A DNA stretch of 64,000 nt from Cryoendolithus antarcticus (GCA_002077065.1 NAJO01000014.1:434001-498000); one strand, 5' to 3'. Counted from the first letter of the stretch, positions 23,012 to 34,319 are shown. Numbers and translations are program-made. Notes: a model not told the origin generated them from the letters alone.

Positions 23012-24142
23012 TTAGCACCCACCCGGCAGCGGGTACGGGCAAGACTTCTCCGTTGGTGCAGCTCCGCTTGCACTGCTCGACTCTGGCGTCGGGTAGGGAT
23101 ACGGATCTTGGGAGCTCGACGCAGTCGCAGTGGTCGTGCTGCTACTGCTAGTGGTGGTGGTTGTCGTGGCCGAGCTGGACGATGGCAGCGGGTAGGGATT
23201 CTCTGACGTCAAGGATGAAGTAGTGAAGCTGCTAGTCGCGACGGTACTGGATGAAGGCAGCGGGTAAGGATTCGCACTTGTACTCGAGCTCGAAGTCGGG
23301 GCTGGCGTAGAAAAGGTTGATGAGATTGAGCTCGAGCTCGAGGTGGTTGGCGAAGTTGCGAAGCTAGACTTCGATGACAAGCTGACTGTAGTTGTAGTTG
23401 GTGCAGCAGTCTGCGTCACCGTCACCTTACTTGTGGCAGCGATCGTCGCTGCAGAGGAAGATGGCGTGGCTGATGAGGTCGACGAGAAGACAGGGGGTGC
23501 CTGGGACATCCTGCTGTTGGTCGGCAGCGGAATGATCGTAGTGTTCGAGCTCGTCGCTGATGGCGTAGTGGTGCTTGGCCCGCTCGTAGTCTTGCTTGAG
23601 GAGCTAGAGCCGAAGGTCTGGAAGACCGTAGGTCTGTACGGCGCTGGGGATTGCTGGGACCCGGTCGATGCTGTAGGCTTCGAGGTAGAAGCAGCCGTTG
23701 TTTGTGCTGCGGTCGATGAGGTCTTAGAGGCCGTCGCTGAGGTGGTCGGCGAGTACAAGAAGAAGCTGCTCGATCCGTTGCTGACTGAGACGCCGAATGT
23801 GATGGGCGCACCGACGGGCACAGGCGAAGGAGTGCCATTGATGGTCGTCCAGGTCAACGGGTTGATGACCGTCGTTGGGACCTTACTTGATACCACAGCT
23901 GAGCTCTTCTCTGGAGTGGTCTTGCTCTCCTGTACAGTGATAGTGCTGTTCGAGATCGCCGAGGGGATGGGCGTACTCGACGGAGCGTATGCGAAGATGG
24001 TGGTGGTGACCGCCGGTGCATAAGCGAAGATTGTCGATGTTGATATGCTGTTAGGGCCTGTGGATCCGCTGCCTGAGCGAGGTACAAAGCCTGCCACGAC
24101 TGGCCCAGCCAGTATGGCGGCGCTAAGAAGGGTGGTAAACAT
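23012..24142 (-). CDS. Secreted Ser/Thr-rich protein with PYPLP repeats
   Basis: A 376-residue protein beginning with a clear signal peptide (MFTTLLSAAILAGPVVAG). The N-terminal part carries repeated TIFAYAP units. Most of the rest is Ser/Thr/Ala, a typical substrate for O-mannosylation in cell-wall or surface proteins. Toward the C terminus the motif NPYPLPSSS occurs twice, followed by DPYPYPTPESSS and a final CPYPLPGGC with two cysteines. No GPI-attachment tail is visible. There is no known catalytic domain. A role as a wall or secreted structural protein is inference. Confidence 0.7.
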   Translation of the reverse strand: MFTTLLSAAILAGPVVAGFVPRSGSGSTGPNSISTSTIFAYAPAVTTTIFAYAPSSTPIPSAISNSTITVQESKTTPEKSSAVVSSKVPTTVINPLTWTTINGTPSPVPVGAPITFGVSVSNGSSSFFLYSPTTSATASKTSSTAAQTTAASTSKPTASTGSQQSPAPYRPTVFQTFGSSSSSKTTSGPSTTTPSATSSNTTIIPLPTNSRMSQAPPVFSSTSSATPSSSAATIAATSKVTVTQTAAPTTTTVSLSSKSSFATSPTTSSSSSISSTFSTPAPTSSSSTSANPYPLPSSSTVATSSFTTSSLTSENPYPLPSSSSATTTTTTSSSSTTTATASSSQDPYPYPTPESSSASGAAPTEKSCPYPLPGGC

Positions 24143-24500
24143 TGCTGAGATGGGGATTTGTTCTTACTCGGGAGGAGCAATTGAGGTGTGTATTTTGTAT
24201 TCGTTGTTGTGGTGACGGTCGGGTGCGAGATCGAGGCAGGAGCGACGCGAGTGTGCAAAGTGTGTGGCTTTGACAACGGGAGTCGATGACAATGCTCTAG
24301 AGCCATTGGCCTTTATGTGAACACAAGATACTTGTGAACGACAAAGACCCAGATTGGTATCACCATCACGTGCCATTCAATTCTTTGTTCACCTCTCATG
24401 CTCCCTCTCTACTGGTAGCTATGGCCACAGTGATGCCGCCAATAACGTTGATCCCGCAGAATGTTCGACAGGACAGGCCAGAATTTACCAATGGATTCAT
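24143..24500. other. Intergenic, upstream of Ser/Thr-rich gene
   Basis: About 360 bp between the start of the Ser/Thr-rich gene and the 3' end of the next minus-strand gene. No features recognised beyond an expected promoter. Confidence 0.35.
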
Positions 24501-25181
24501 TCACAAGACACTGGAGTGCACTCGGATCCTTCCGCCATCTAATCCTCCAAGGTAGATCGCGAGTAAGAGCGCCAGTGCGCAGCAGGTGAGGGTAAGCACA
24601 TACAATGGCTGCTCCAACAGCATGCCGAGTAGAACATTGCGAAACAATCGTGCTGCGTCTAGTACTACCCTGACACTGCTCGAGATTGCAGAGGGTCCAG
24701 CATGCGCGGTCTTTGCTAGTTCAAGCTTGACCTCGCTGAGCTCTCGAGGTACTCCACGTCGTCTTCTATGAGCGATGCCCTCGACAAACCCGCCTGAGAC
24801 GTAGATCGATATGCATGCTGTCGAAGAGAGCACACCGTTGTCGAATATGTCAGTCTTCACATCACCGCGTGCGTGTTTCCGCACGACCTGCTGGAGGGGT
24901 TCGTAACGTGCGATGCAGTCACTTGTCAAGCCGACCACATTGAACAGGTAATTATTGTACAGGTAGCCCGAGGTGTCGGAGTGTATCTGCCGGCACACCG
25001 TGAAGACATTCATCGGAAGCTCTCCTTTAGATAGCATGACGGATAGACCTTGCTTGTCGGCCATGAGATGCAGTTGTGGGTTCCTGGGAAAGAGATGGCG
25101 GTATATTTCGACGCGAATGTCATAAGGTAGTCGGAGGAGAGGCGATGTCTCGAGAGCGCCGTCTAGACTGTTTCCCGCCAT
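24501..25181 (-). CDS. F-box-like protein with C-terminal membrane segment
   Basis: 226-residue protein of unknown function. Residues about 13-32 (SPLLRLPYDIRVEIYRHLFP) have the leucine/proline pattern of the fungal F-box-like region, followed by TVCRQIHSDTSGYLY, a segment usual in such fungal families. The C terminus has a hydrophobic stretch (PLYVLTLTCCALALLLAIYL) that looks like a single membrane segment, so it may be a tail-anchored protein. No enzyme motif. The ATG at 25181 is in good context, and the frame is continuous. Confidence 0.6.
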   Translation of the reverse strand: MAGNSLDGALETSPLLRLPYDIRVEIYRHLFPRNPQLHLMADKQGLSVMLSKGELPMNVFTVCRQIHSDTSGYLYNNYLFNVVGLTSDCIARYEPLQQVVRKHARGDVKTDIFDNGVLSSTACISIYVSGGFVEGIAHRRRRGVPRELSEVKLELAKTAHAGPSAISSSVRVVLDAARLFRNVLLGMLLEQPLYVLTLTCCALALLLAIYLGGLDGGRIRVHSSVL

Positions 25182-26282
25182 GGCTAAGGAGTCCAGGACT
25201 TGTCGGAATGTTGATCAATCAATTAAGAATTTCAAGAGACGATGTCGAAGCCAGTATCTGAATCCACCTACAATGTGGAGCTCGTGCTTGCTGCCTAGGG
25301 TGGCTGTGATGCTTAATTCAGCAACGTCGCTTCTATGTCTTCATCGCCATGCACTCGCCACATTCCCGGCGATTCTGACGACTGAACAGCAGCCCGTGAA
25401 CTAATTAGAAGTACTAGTCAAGTGTCTACGCAACCGGCAGGCGACGGTGTGATGGCGGACAATTTGGTGCACGACGGGATCAAGCTTTGGTGCCCGACGT
25501 CAGGGTGGAAGCCCTAGCGATCTGAGGATCCCACAAGTCCACGTCAGGCGGAGACTTTGCATTACAATTGGTAGATTTGGAATTCGCTCCCAACATCTAC
25601 GTGTGCATAAGCATCGGGCACTACCAACCTACACCATGGTGCTCGAGTGGTCTCCCAGCTCACGGATTGTTACGCTCTTTGGCGGACCGAAAAACGTCAC
25701 CACCTAATTGGCCCCAACATACCGACGCGAAGCATCTAGAATCAACCTCAAGACTCTTCAATGGGTCGCTAGTCACGGTCTGAAGCCCACCACAGTAGAT
25801 CTCATGATTTGAGGCCAAGCTCTAGCGCATTGGCGCTCCAGCCGCACGCTTACTAGCTGCGCTTTTTGACCATGTCAGACCAAGGACACCAAGAAGCATC
25901 CGGTGTCTACCCGGTACCCGGCTCCTGCGCTGTTGTACAACAGCGGTAATCAGACACAAGACTTCGAACTCTCTTCGAACTCTTTTCAGGCCAAGCAGCA
26001 TCGCAATCGCAATCGCGCACTCCTACGCCTCACTCGAGCAGGAGTCCGGTCCAGGCGATACTTGTAAACTCTGTCCCACCGCAGCTGTCAGCGTGTCTAA
26101 TCCTGCGGCTATTGGGGTTGGTTGTTGATGAGCACCGGACATAACGTAGATGACGATGTCGCGCCCTACGGCGCGCTCGTATCGTTGCCAGGTATAAGTA
26201 TGTTCCTTCCCGTCATCTAGGGTGTCAGCAATCTCCGAATCACAGTCCTCTCTTTCTCTCCAGTTCATTCCAGACACGCAGC
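25182..26282. other. Long intergenic stretch (1.1 kb)
   Basis: No convincing gene. A short direct repeat TTCGAACTC occurs near 25965-25980, and AGCGCATTGGCGCT near 25827 is a small inverted repeat. The right part should hold the promoter of the MetE-like gene. Confidence 0.35.
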
Positions 26283-27397
26283 ATGGCGAGTGTGCAAGGC
26301 TGCCACATCGTAGGTTCTGTACCGCTAGCCGACACAGAGAGCGTCTTGCGAGCATGCGCAACCGGTTTGCCAGACCGCCTGAAACGCATGCCAGATGGGG
26401 AGACCGGCACTCGCTGGTACTTTGTGAACTGGCAACAGTCGACTCTACCCGAGTACGTCCAGGTGAAGTTCGGCGGCGGGGGTCAAGATGTCTCGTATCC
26501 TTTGACGGCGCAAGAAGTCGAGGATGCGAGATTGCGATTGGAGACTGCCGGACCTCTGGAGACAGGTTATGATACGGCGGCAATCGACTCGTACCATGTT
26601 TTCGCGAAGCTGAAGAACGAGGGCGTCATACCGAAGCTCACTAAGTTTCAAGTCTGCATCCCAACGGCTGCGAATGTGATCGGAATCTTCGTACGGCCAG
26701 AACTTCGGGCAGCCACGGAACCACTATACGAGGCAGCACTGTATCGAGCAATACGCAAGATACAGGATACAGTACCCCATGGAGAACTGGCAATTCAGAT
26801 CGACCTGGCTGTGGATACCGCATTCTGGGAAGGGGTGGTGTGGGAGCCGTATTTCGGCGAAGGCGATCAGGACGCAGTGAAGGAAGTCATAGTGCAGTAC
26901 GCTGCTCGTATGATTGCGCAGATCGACAGCGATGTGGAGGTCGGAATACACAACTGCTACGGTGAGGCGGTGTCATACAGAGTGAAGATATCAAAGCTAA
27001 ACTGAATACAGGTGACATCAATCATAAACACTTCCTTGAGCCTACTTCGCTTGCTGCATTGATAGAAAGGACTCTTCGCATCATGGCCAGAATGTCACGG
27101 CCGCTGGACTTCGTTCATTTCCCGGTCCCACTAAGCGCCAAAGACCGCCTCCATGCATACTATGCTCCGTTAGGAGACATCGTGCCGAAGTTGAAACAGC
27201 ATGGGACTGACTTGTATCTGGGCGTGGTTCACCATGGTCATGCGTCGGCAACTAAAGAAATGGTTGAGGCTGCAGGGAAGGTTCTCGATGGGTATACATT
27301 TGGTGTGGCTACGGAGTGTGGTTGGGGTCGGACACCGGTCGAACAGATAGAGGAGATTATGGCCTTGTCGAGGGGGGTCTCGCAGCCTTTATTGTAA
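26283..27397 (+). CDS. Stand-alone MetE C-terminal-like (UroD/MetE superfamily) protein
   Basis: 354 residues from exons 26283-26961 and 27012-27397. The fold and motifs resemble the C-terminal catalytic barrel of cobalamin-independent methionine synthase: a H-x-C-Y motif (HNCYGD, split by the intron) and a late ECGWGR motif correspond to zinc ligands of MetE. The sequence also has MPDGETGTRWYFVNWQ near the start, conserved in a fungal group of small MetE-like proteins. It lacks the N-terminal MetE domain, so it is unlikely to be the housekeeping methionine synthase. A methyltransferase or related thiol-zinc chemistry is inferred. The FMO gene lies about 600 bp downstream on the same strand. 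Confidence 0.8.
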
Positions 27398-27999
27398 AGT
27401 AGCAAGATAGGAATCGGCCACAACAATGCCGTAACACTGGTACTGCCGCTGATAAGGGTACTTGGTCCAGGCTTCGACATGAAGCACTCTCAGCCAAATC
27501 TTGTTGCACAGCTTTCTACTTACATGTACCTTGCAACGCGTCTTGCGAACACTTGGTCAATGCGCGGGTCGTCAATGAGCGCCGGCAGCGATGCCTCGAG
27601 TCAACAAGGATTTCTACTTTCGGAAACTGCCTCCAGCCAACGAAGTCCAGAATTATACATTTTGCTACAATAGAACATTCAGTCCGACGTCTGTACAAAA
27701 GACGGTCGGGGGATGCTGAGGAGCCGAGCGGGCCGACCAGATATTTAGAGAAGGGCCGGACAACGGCTGCTTTGTGATTGAGAGGGGGAAGGAAGAGGTC
27801 AGACGACGATGACCTCGATGCTTAACGCGGTCCGGGTCATTATCATGATGTTGAGGAGGATTGTCGAGTACAAAGCGCCGGAGGAGACGACAACGCCAAG
27901 GCTTCCGTCGTGATCTCACCTCCGAACTTCTATCTTTATCCCCCAACATGAACAACATCGATCACGCAGTGCTGGTAGACGACATTACGATCTGACCTG
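27398..27999. other. Intergenic between MetE-like and FMO genes
   Basis: About 600 bp. Short open frames are present but show no domain. It should include the MetE-like gene's 3' end and the FMO promoter. Confidence 0.35.
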
Positions 28000-29577
28000 A
28001 TGGGTTCGATCGGAGACGAGACATGGCTGCGCGCGCACAGCGTAGCCATCATCGGCGCCGGCCCTACCGGCCTTGCAGTGGCGAAGTGTTATCAACCCCC
28101 TTGTACATGATAGTGGTACGAGAACACTGACCACCACAGATATCTCGTTGCGGAGCAAGCCTTCTCCGAGATAAAGATCTTCGAACAACGATCAACGGTG
28201 GGTGGCATATGGAACTACGTACCTTGCACCGAAGGCACGGCGGCGCGTGTCGCGCATAGGTGTTCCGACGTCGAAAAGGTCGAAGGCCGCAGGGGCGACA
28301 CATCTGCTGATCGTCCCTTTGGCAACACATCTGTGGAGTATGTCGAGCCTCTGACACCACTTTACGATCGACTCGAAACCAACATCCCACGAGACTTAAT
28401 GGGCTTTTCCGATCTTGACTGGCCCGAGGACTGTCAACTGTTTCCAAGGCACGAGACAGTATTGGAGTACATCGAGAAATACGCCGAAGATGTACGGCAT
28501 TTGATATCATTTCGCGCTCAAGTCTTGAGTGTCCACTCTGAAGGAGAGGAATGGCATGTTGACGTGTCTGTGCCGCAGATCAGCGGCAGCCAAATGGTGG
28601 AGCATCATAAATTCGATGCTGTTGTAGTAGCAAGCGGCCACTTCGACGTCCCGTACATGCCAGACGTGACAGGCATGGAGAATTGGGTCCAGGCGTATCC
28701 TGGAAGTATACTGCACTCGAAGTACTATCGTACGCCCGATCAGTATGCTGACAAGAAGGTCATCGTCGTTGGCAATTCCGCATCTGGCACAGACATCGGC
28801 GCGCAGATTAGGACCGTCTGCAGAGCTCCTCTGATAGCTTCCACCAGGTCTGCGTCTTACTTGCAAGCCGAAGCGCCTCCCGGACAGGTGGACAAACCTG
28901 CGATCAGCGAGTTCGTGGTCGCAGACAAGACAGTGGTCTTTGCGGACGGCAGCCGAGAGCAGCACGTGGATGCTGTGCTGTACTGTACCGGGTACTACTA
29001 TTCCTTTCCTTTTTTGCAAGGTCTGAGTCCACCGGTGGTCAACACTGGAGAGCGGGTGGAAAGATTGTACCAGCATTTATTCTACTGGCCCAACCCGACC
29101 TTGATCTTTCCCACCTTGAACCAGAAGATAATACCGTTCCCCTTCGCTGAGGCTCAAGCGGCGGTCGTTGCTCGTGCTTTAGCCGGTCGCTTGTCGCTAC
29201 CATCTTCTCCTGACATGAAGCGATGGGAGGATAGCACCGTGACTGAGATGGGAGCACGACGAGACTTTCACGTTCTCAAGTTCCCAAAAGACGCTGCCTA
29301 CATCAACATGATGCACGACTGGGCGATGCGTGCGCAAGGAAATGCTGCACAATCATGCGGTGGGACTGACAAGGTAGTATCGCCCCCAATGGCAGCCAAC
29401 AGCCCGCTGGCAGGAGATCATCAATCAGCTACAGGAAAGGAGCCTCCGTACTGGACTGAGCGTGAGTACTGGATGCGGGAACGCTTCCCTGCCATCAAGA
29501 AAGCTTTTCAGGACTTCGGAGAGGCTAGGCATAGCAAGCGCACACTGGCCGATGTTGGGTTTGTGTTCAATGGGTGA
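28000..29577 (+). CDS. Flavin-containing monooxygenase (FMO-type)
   Basis: NADPH- and FAD-dependent monooxygenase, acting on N or S nucleophiles or carbonyls in known members. Exons 28000-28085 and 28140-29577 give 507 residues. Rossmann motif GAGPTG is at residues 19-24, the GGIWNY motif near 50, the FMO signature YPGSILHSKYY near 215, and the NADPH motif GNSASG near 240. The C-terminal ATG-like region is DAVLYCTGYYYSFPF. The stop codon TGA overlaps a GTGAGT donor, so one more 3' exon is possible. The MetE-like neighbour suggests a shared sulphur- or methyl-related role, but this is speculation. Confidence 0.88.
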
Positions 29578-30147
29578 GTTTCAGAGTTCCAGACCATGCC
29601 CTGAGGAGCGTCTGCGTCGCGTCACGCATCCGGAGGCTTTTTCGGCACATATAGAGCCCACGGCATTGCGCCTTCAAGTTGCTCTGCTCAGTGTGCACAC
29701 TTCTCTGAATAGGCCTGCCACTCGTGGGAAGTCTTTCAGTCGTGCTTCCAGTCTCAGTCCATCGATCTGGCCCGTTGAATGCCGCCGCCGTTCGATTGGC
29801 GGATTCGTTACGTCCAGCCGTGATTCGCACAGCTGCAATCGTCTTCAGTCGTGTCCCGCGATCAATCGTTCGACTCTCTGTGGTTGCAATGAACGCTGAC
29901 CGCGACTCGTCGAGACCGAGACACGAGACGGCGTGGGGAGGACGGAAGTCACTTCACTTTTCTCAAGGATTGAAGCGGCCCGCCGCGAAGAAACGCGCAG
30001 ATGGCAATCGGCCGACTATCTCCTCTCCGAGACCACGATGCACGTTCGCCCTAGCTCCCGGACGCAGTGCAATACCACAGTCCAGCATGTCTGGCATAGG
30101 AGATCGGCTCTTGCATGCCCTCTTCGAGCTCCCATCTTCCAACGACC
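29578..30147. other. Intergenic after FMO
   Basis: About 570 bp of ordinary base composition. No domain-bearing open frame was found. It ends abruptly at the TpA-rich tract. Confidence 0.35.
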
Positions 30148-30470
30148 TCTACTAATACGGGTGTTATAGGCGTTAAGGGTATTACGAGTAGTAGCATTAT
30201 CATAGCTTCTATATAAGGAGCAACGTTTTTAACGTCGGCTATCGTTAGTTAGGTAGCGGTAGAAGGCTTCTCTATATCTCTAAGTACTCTATTAATATTG
30301 AACGGGAATAATCCGCCTTTACTCTATCCCGTAAGGATATTTTTCTTAGTAAACGCTACTTCCCTTATAGGACTATATAGGGAGGTGAAATGCTACTTAC
30401 TAATAGTGTTTACGCCTCCTCGCTCTATTCGCTCGACTCTATCGCGGTAAGCTATCTTTAATTTGCCGGA
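30148..30470. repeat. TpA-rich tract, probable RIP-mutated repeat relic
   Basis: About 320 bp with composition unlike its surroundings. TpA is very frequent while CpA and TpG are rare, counted by eye. This is the known footprint of repeat-induced point mutation in filamentous ascomycetes. No terminal repeats or coding remnant could be made out, so the element class is unknown. Both edges are fairly sharp against normal GC sequence. Confidence 0.55.
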
Positions 30471-30669
30471 ACAGACGACAGCCGCTAGCCCCACTATACC
30501 GTTGCTTGAAACGCTAGGTCGGGTGCATGCACCGCTTAGTCTTCGATGAGGTGGAGATGCACTCACGCTCAATGTGAACCTAGGACCTGCTGCAAAATGC
30601 GCGAACGGATTAGCACTTCAAAAAGTGTCTACGGCACTGCGCGGGTACCCCTGTCGCGCAGCTTGCCCA

Positions 30670-31786
30670 TCATGAACGTTGACTATGGAAAGATCTCAGA
30701 TACCTCCCAGTCTTAGTCCGGCGCTGCACAGCTTCTTCATCATCTTCGTCAATCTCAGATTGCTCTTCATCACTGTCCAGCTCTCCCGCCTGCCTGCGAG
30801 CGTCCAAAGCATCGACTTGCTGCAGCGCCTCTTCCAAGTCGCCACCCCGATCATGGCATATCTTGAGGGCTTCAACATTGTTCCTGATCGATGCCCACCA
30901 CACTGCGGTGTCCATATCAGCACCTGCGTCGAGGAGAGGGCCAAGAGCAGGGAGAAAGCCCTCTTCAGGACCCATCTCACCAATGGCGAGATTCGTGATG
31001 CTGCGGAATGCGGGTCGACTCATGTCAGCTCCGCGCTTCAACAGATGCTGTAGCGCAGCAAGGTTGCCGTTGCCGATTGCCGAGTGAATCGGAGTTCCAG
31101 CTCCAGGTTCGCTGTGCATGTAGTCCCGAAGTGACTCGCTGTTACCTTCAAGACTCATGTGATGTTGGTCGATCAGGTAGTCGATCATGGCAATTGTTAA
31201 GCCTGGATCCTGACATCGAGTTGCAGCGTGGAGCGCAAGACTACGGGATGGGTCGGCCCCCCTAGAGACCATGTGATCGAACAGGCGGACATCTCCTGCT
31301 GCTGCAATATTGTCGAGAACTTTGATAGAGTGATTGACCGGGCCATACAGCATGATTCCGTGTTCGTCTCGTTTATGATCCGTTCTATTGATGTCTACAC
31401 CACGATCCAAAAGCCAATCGAGCGTCTCAGGCGAACTTGCAAAGTCTCTGTGAGTGTGTTAGCAGTTGCGAAGCACTCCACTGCTGTGAAAAGTCCGCAC
31501 TGTAGTATGAGGTGCCCGCTCGATTTTATATTGAAGCCTCCGTCGACGACAGCTCTAAGAGACTCCGCGTCGAAACCTGGTCGTCAAAGGATTCTTCTAG
31601 CTCGATCATCGGACGCTGCATCTAACGAGGGCCGAAGCAATCAGTGTTGAGCATGTCGCGTTGAGCTGAAGAAACAAGCACACCTTCCTCGGTCATGCGA
31701 TACACCGGACGCCGGACCTTCTCCTCGACAGTGAGCTGTCTGTACGATTTGACCGAGTCAATTTGCGTGGACATGTCCGTTTGCAT
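30670..31786 (-). CDS. Ankyrin-repeat protein
   Basis: Exons 31786-31627, 31576-31501 and 31447-30670 join in frame to give 337 residues; introns are 50 and 53 nt, the second with a TGCTAAC branch site. Ankyrin-type units include ETLDWLLDRGVDINRTD, VRLFDHMVSRGADPSRSLALHAA, TPIHSAIGNGNLAALQHLLKRGADM and ALGPLLDAGADMDTAVWWAS. The N-terminal part (NTDCFGPRFDAESLRAVVDGG) is usual for fungal ankyrin proteins of this size. The tail is acidic (DSDEEQSEIDEDDEE). Function is unknown beyond protein binding. The first donor (GTTAGA) is unusual, so the first exon is the least certain part. Confidence 0.72.
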
Positions 31787-32031
31787 TGCGCAGAAATCAG
31801 ATCGCAATAGCTGATGGCTTCAAGTCTGCATCACTATCTAATTATACACAAATTTGCGAATGTACCTTTAGACTGGCCTCGCAGGCACGTGGGGACCTAT
31901 ACCTCATCACACGGCAGTTTTCGCATGGCAGATACATCGTGACATGCTTCGGCGCTGCTCTGATGCTAGTGAGTAATCAGATTGTCGGCAGTACATCTAG
32001 CAATCCACGCCTCAGACCAGGCCTCGAGTCC

Positions 32032-32598
32032 TCAGCGTCGAATGTCCAATGGCGATCGCGTGGACTCACCCTCCGCAACTTCATCCCATCGCTCGTAGAA
32101 ATTTCCCCCGAGGGCTTTAATAGCAGTGCACCTCTCTTCCATTGAAAGTGCATTCTTGATACGCGAGGTGCCTAATTCTATCCCTTCAGACTTCCGTGTC
32201 CACAATGCCCACACTCCGCCTTCCGTGCTACCTCTAGGCCAGCCATACCAAAACTCGGGTTTCACTCCAGGCTGCCAGTAGTTAGACATGCGGGTGTTGA
32301 AGTTGTGCTCAGTCTTGTAGAATGTGGCCCTAATACGTTGGAGACGATCGCAAAAGTGGTCTTCCTTATCGGAATATCGATCTGTCGCGCAGGTTTCGAA
32401 GCGTGGCAGACCTAGAAAGTCGAGCTCAATGGCAGAGCAGTACTCGTGCACCCACACGCCTCCAGTCGACGGCCAGCCGTATACGATGGTACCAGTGGGA
32501 CCAAATTCTGTTCGTATGTTCCGAAGTGGCTCCTCGCCAATGACGATCTCATCGTCTCCACCGATCGTACACTCATCGTCATCTAAGGATGTAGTCAT
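32032..32598 (-). CDS. Hypothetical protein with YGWP...GGVW duplication
   Basis: 188 residues with no family I recognise. It contains two related units: IVYGWPSTGGVWVHEYCSAIEL near residue 40 and EFWYGWPRGSTEGGVW...GIEL near residue 115. The N terminus is acidic. A possible GTGAGT donor near 32058 could send the gene into a further 3' exon ending beyond 31930, so the last 12 or so residues are uncertain. The ATG at 32598 is clear. Confidence 0.55.
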   Translation of the reverse strand: MTTSLDDDECTIGGDDEIVIGEEPLRNIRTEFGPTGTIVYGWPSTGGVWVHEYCSAIELDFLGLPRFETCATDRYSDKEDHFCDRLQRIRATFYKTEHNFNTRMSNYWQPGVKPEFWYGWPRGSTEGGVWALWTRKSEGIELGTSRIKNALSMEERCTAIKALGGNFYERWDEVAEGESTRSPLDIRR

Positions 32599-34319
32599 GT
32601 TGTCCGAAGCCCTTTACGATGCTAGGAGGTAAATGGCATGTGGGGTGTGGCGAGACAAAGATGTTGTGTGAGTAGCCTCGCTTCCGGGTGTCTCGTCACA
32701 TCTCTTTGCAGAATGTCACTGTCATGTGCCTGCATTCCAAGGACCTCGATCGTCGGCTCGTGACATTTGTAGATGAGCGAGCATGAGGCGTTTGCTTCCC
32801 ACTCATTCGCTCCCGCGGGTTACCACACATGTCCGAGTGACATCGCTACGCGGAGCGCCTGACGCAAAATCGTGCGTGTCTTCATATGTGTGCACCAACT
32901 GCACACCCTCGAAAGGAAGATTTGAATAGATACATCAACGACCAAGCCACTTTCCCGCATTTCCGAAGAGCCTAGTCCTAGAAGACACAGGATCATATTT
33001 GAGAATGCATTCAAGAAGCTCGTTTAAGCGCGATCGCGGATTTGACAATCAGTAAACAGCATTTACGTCTATGCATCAACTGCACATCGGTTTCCCCTCA
33101 ATAGCTAGGGTAGGCACCTAGTCTTCGTCGATCTTCATGAAATCAATCCGAGCTTCTTCTCCAGACTTCGCACTCAGCCCTTTTGATGTCAAATCTGTGT
33201 ATAGCTGGACTTCCGCCCATCCTACTCATAGGTAGATGAGGAGGGTAAACGTCAAATGTGCACGGTTCTCCGGGCCGTGAAGCCGGAACAGCAATACTCC
33301 GAATATCGAGTGTAAGCACCTGGAAGGGCCTGAGAATAGGAGGTAGGCCAAGCTACTCGCAAGCTTTGCTGAGAGGCACTGGTGGCCGCTTGAGTCGCTT
33401 GACCGTACATTGGCAGACGTATATTACTTTGCACGACCCGGTCCACATGCGTGGGCTTCATCGCTCCGAATAACTCCTCAAACGTACTCTTGGATGACAC
33501 ATGTCCGTGAATTGGCAAAGCTATCGCAGTACACCGCTGTGAGCCACCAGGCATCGAAAAGGACTACCAGCTCTGCAATGTCTTGAGATCACTCTTAGCG
33601 ATATTCGTCAGGGGATTCCGGCCTGGAAGGACACGGAGAGTAATGGCAAGCAGCAAGGGCAGACATCGACGAATCTTTCACTGGATTGGCTCTCATAACG
33701 GAGAACTCCTTCAATCAGACGATACTGCTGGCCACAGCGACAAGTGCTGCATCTCAGCGTTGGTGATCTCTACTGCCCCTCCGCAGGATCTCAAGATCAT
33801 GCAGACCCGACTTGACCTTTGGAGCTTCGCTACGGCAGCGAGCTGAAGACTGTCCTGCACACGAACGCCCCGGTGGCAGTAACGAGCGTGATGCGCGCAT
33901 CGTCATCAGCATTCCATGGCGTTTGACAAACGGACTGAATGGTGACAAGACCAATGCAGTCGTACGGACATCACAGCAAGCTGAGTATCATTAAAGTCTT
34001 GAAAGTATGTACCCATCATCTCATTGTCTCTCCATTGTGTGCTATTGCTTCTATTGTGTGCGTCGATCCCTCGTGCAAGCTGCTCTCGTGACCGATGACA
34101 ACGATGCGCGCCCTTCTCTTCAATTCACTTTCCAGTACCCTATGGACCAAAAGGTAGGGCACACAACTGGCTTTGTTGAGTCGACGATGGTATGGAGCAG
34201 TCTGGCTTCACAAGCAATGGTTCTCGCTTTCTTCATGTCTCTACCGTCAAACTCTGTGCATGGGGAGTCAACTGCTTATCAGACGCCAGCAGGTATCAGT
34301 CACAGGCCAAAGGTCAGCT
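32599..34319. other. Long intergenic stretch with coding traces (1.7 kb)
   Basis: No intact gene. On the minus strand around 33119-33560, stretches in different frames read as protein-like, including a putative terminal exon ending DFMKIDED-stop near 33119. They cannot be joined without frame changes, which suggests a decayed gene or a gene with several very short introns. The rest shows no structure. Confidence 0.4.

Noticed and set aside
23343..24023. 226-codon plus-strand frame over the Ser/Thr-rich gene
   Set aside because: Its Val/Glu/Leu-rich reading is the reverse complement of Ser/Thr/Pro codons; the minus-strand gene has the signal peptide.
26023..26583. 186-codon minus-strand frame over the MetE-like gene start
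   Set aside because: Overlaps a well-supported gene and has no recognisable content.
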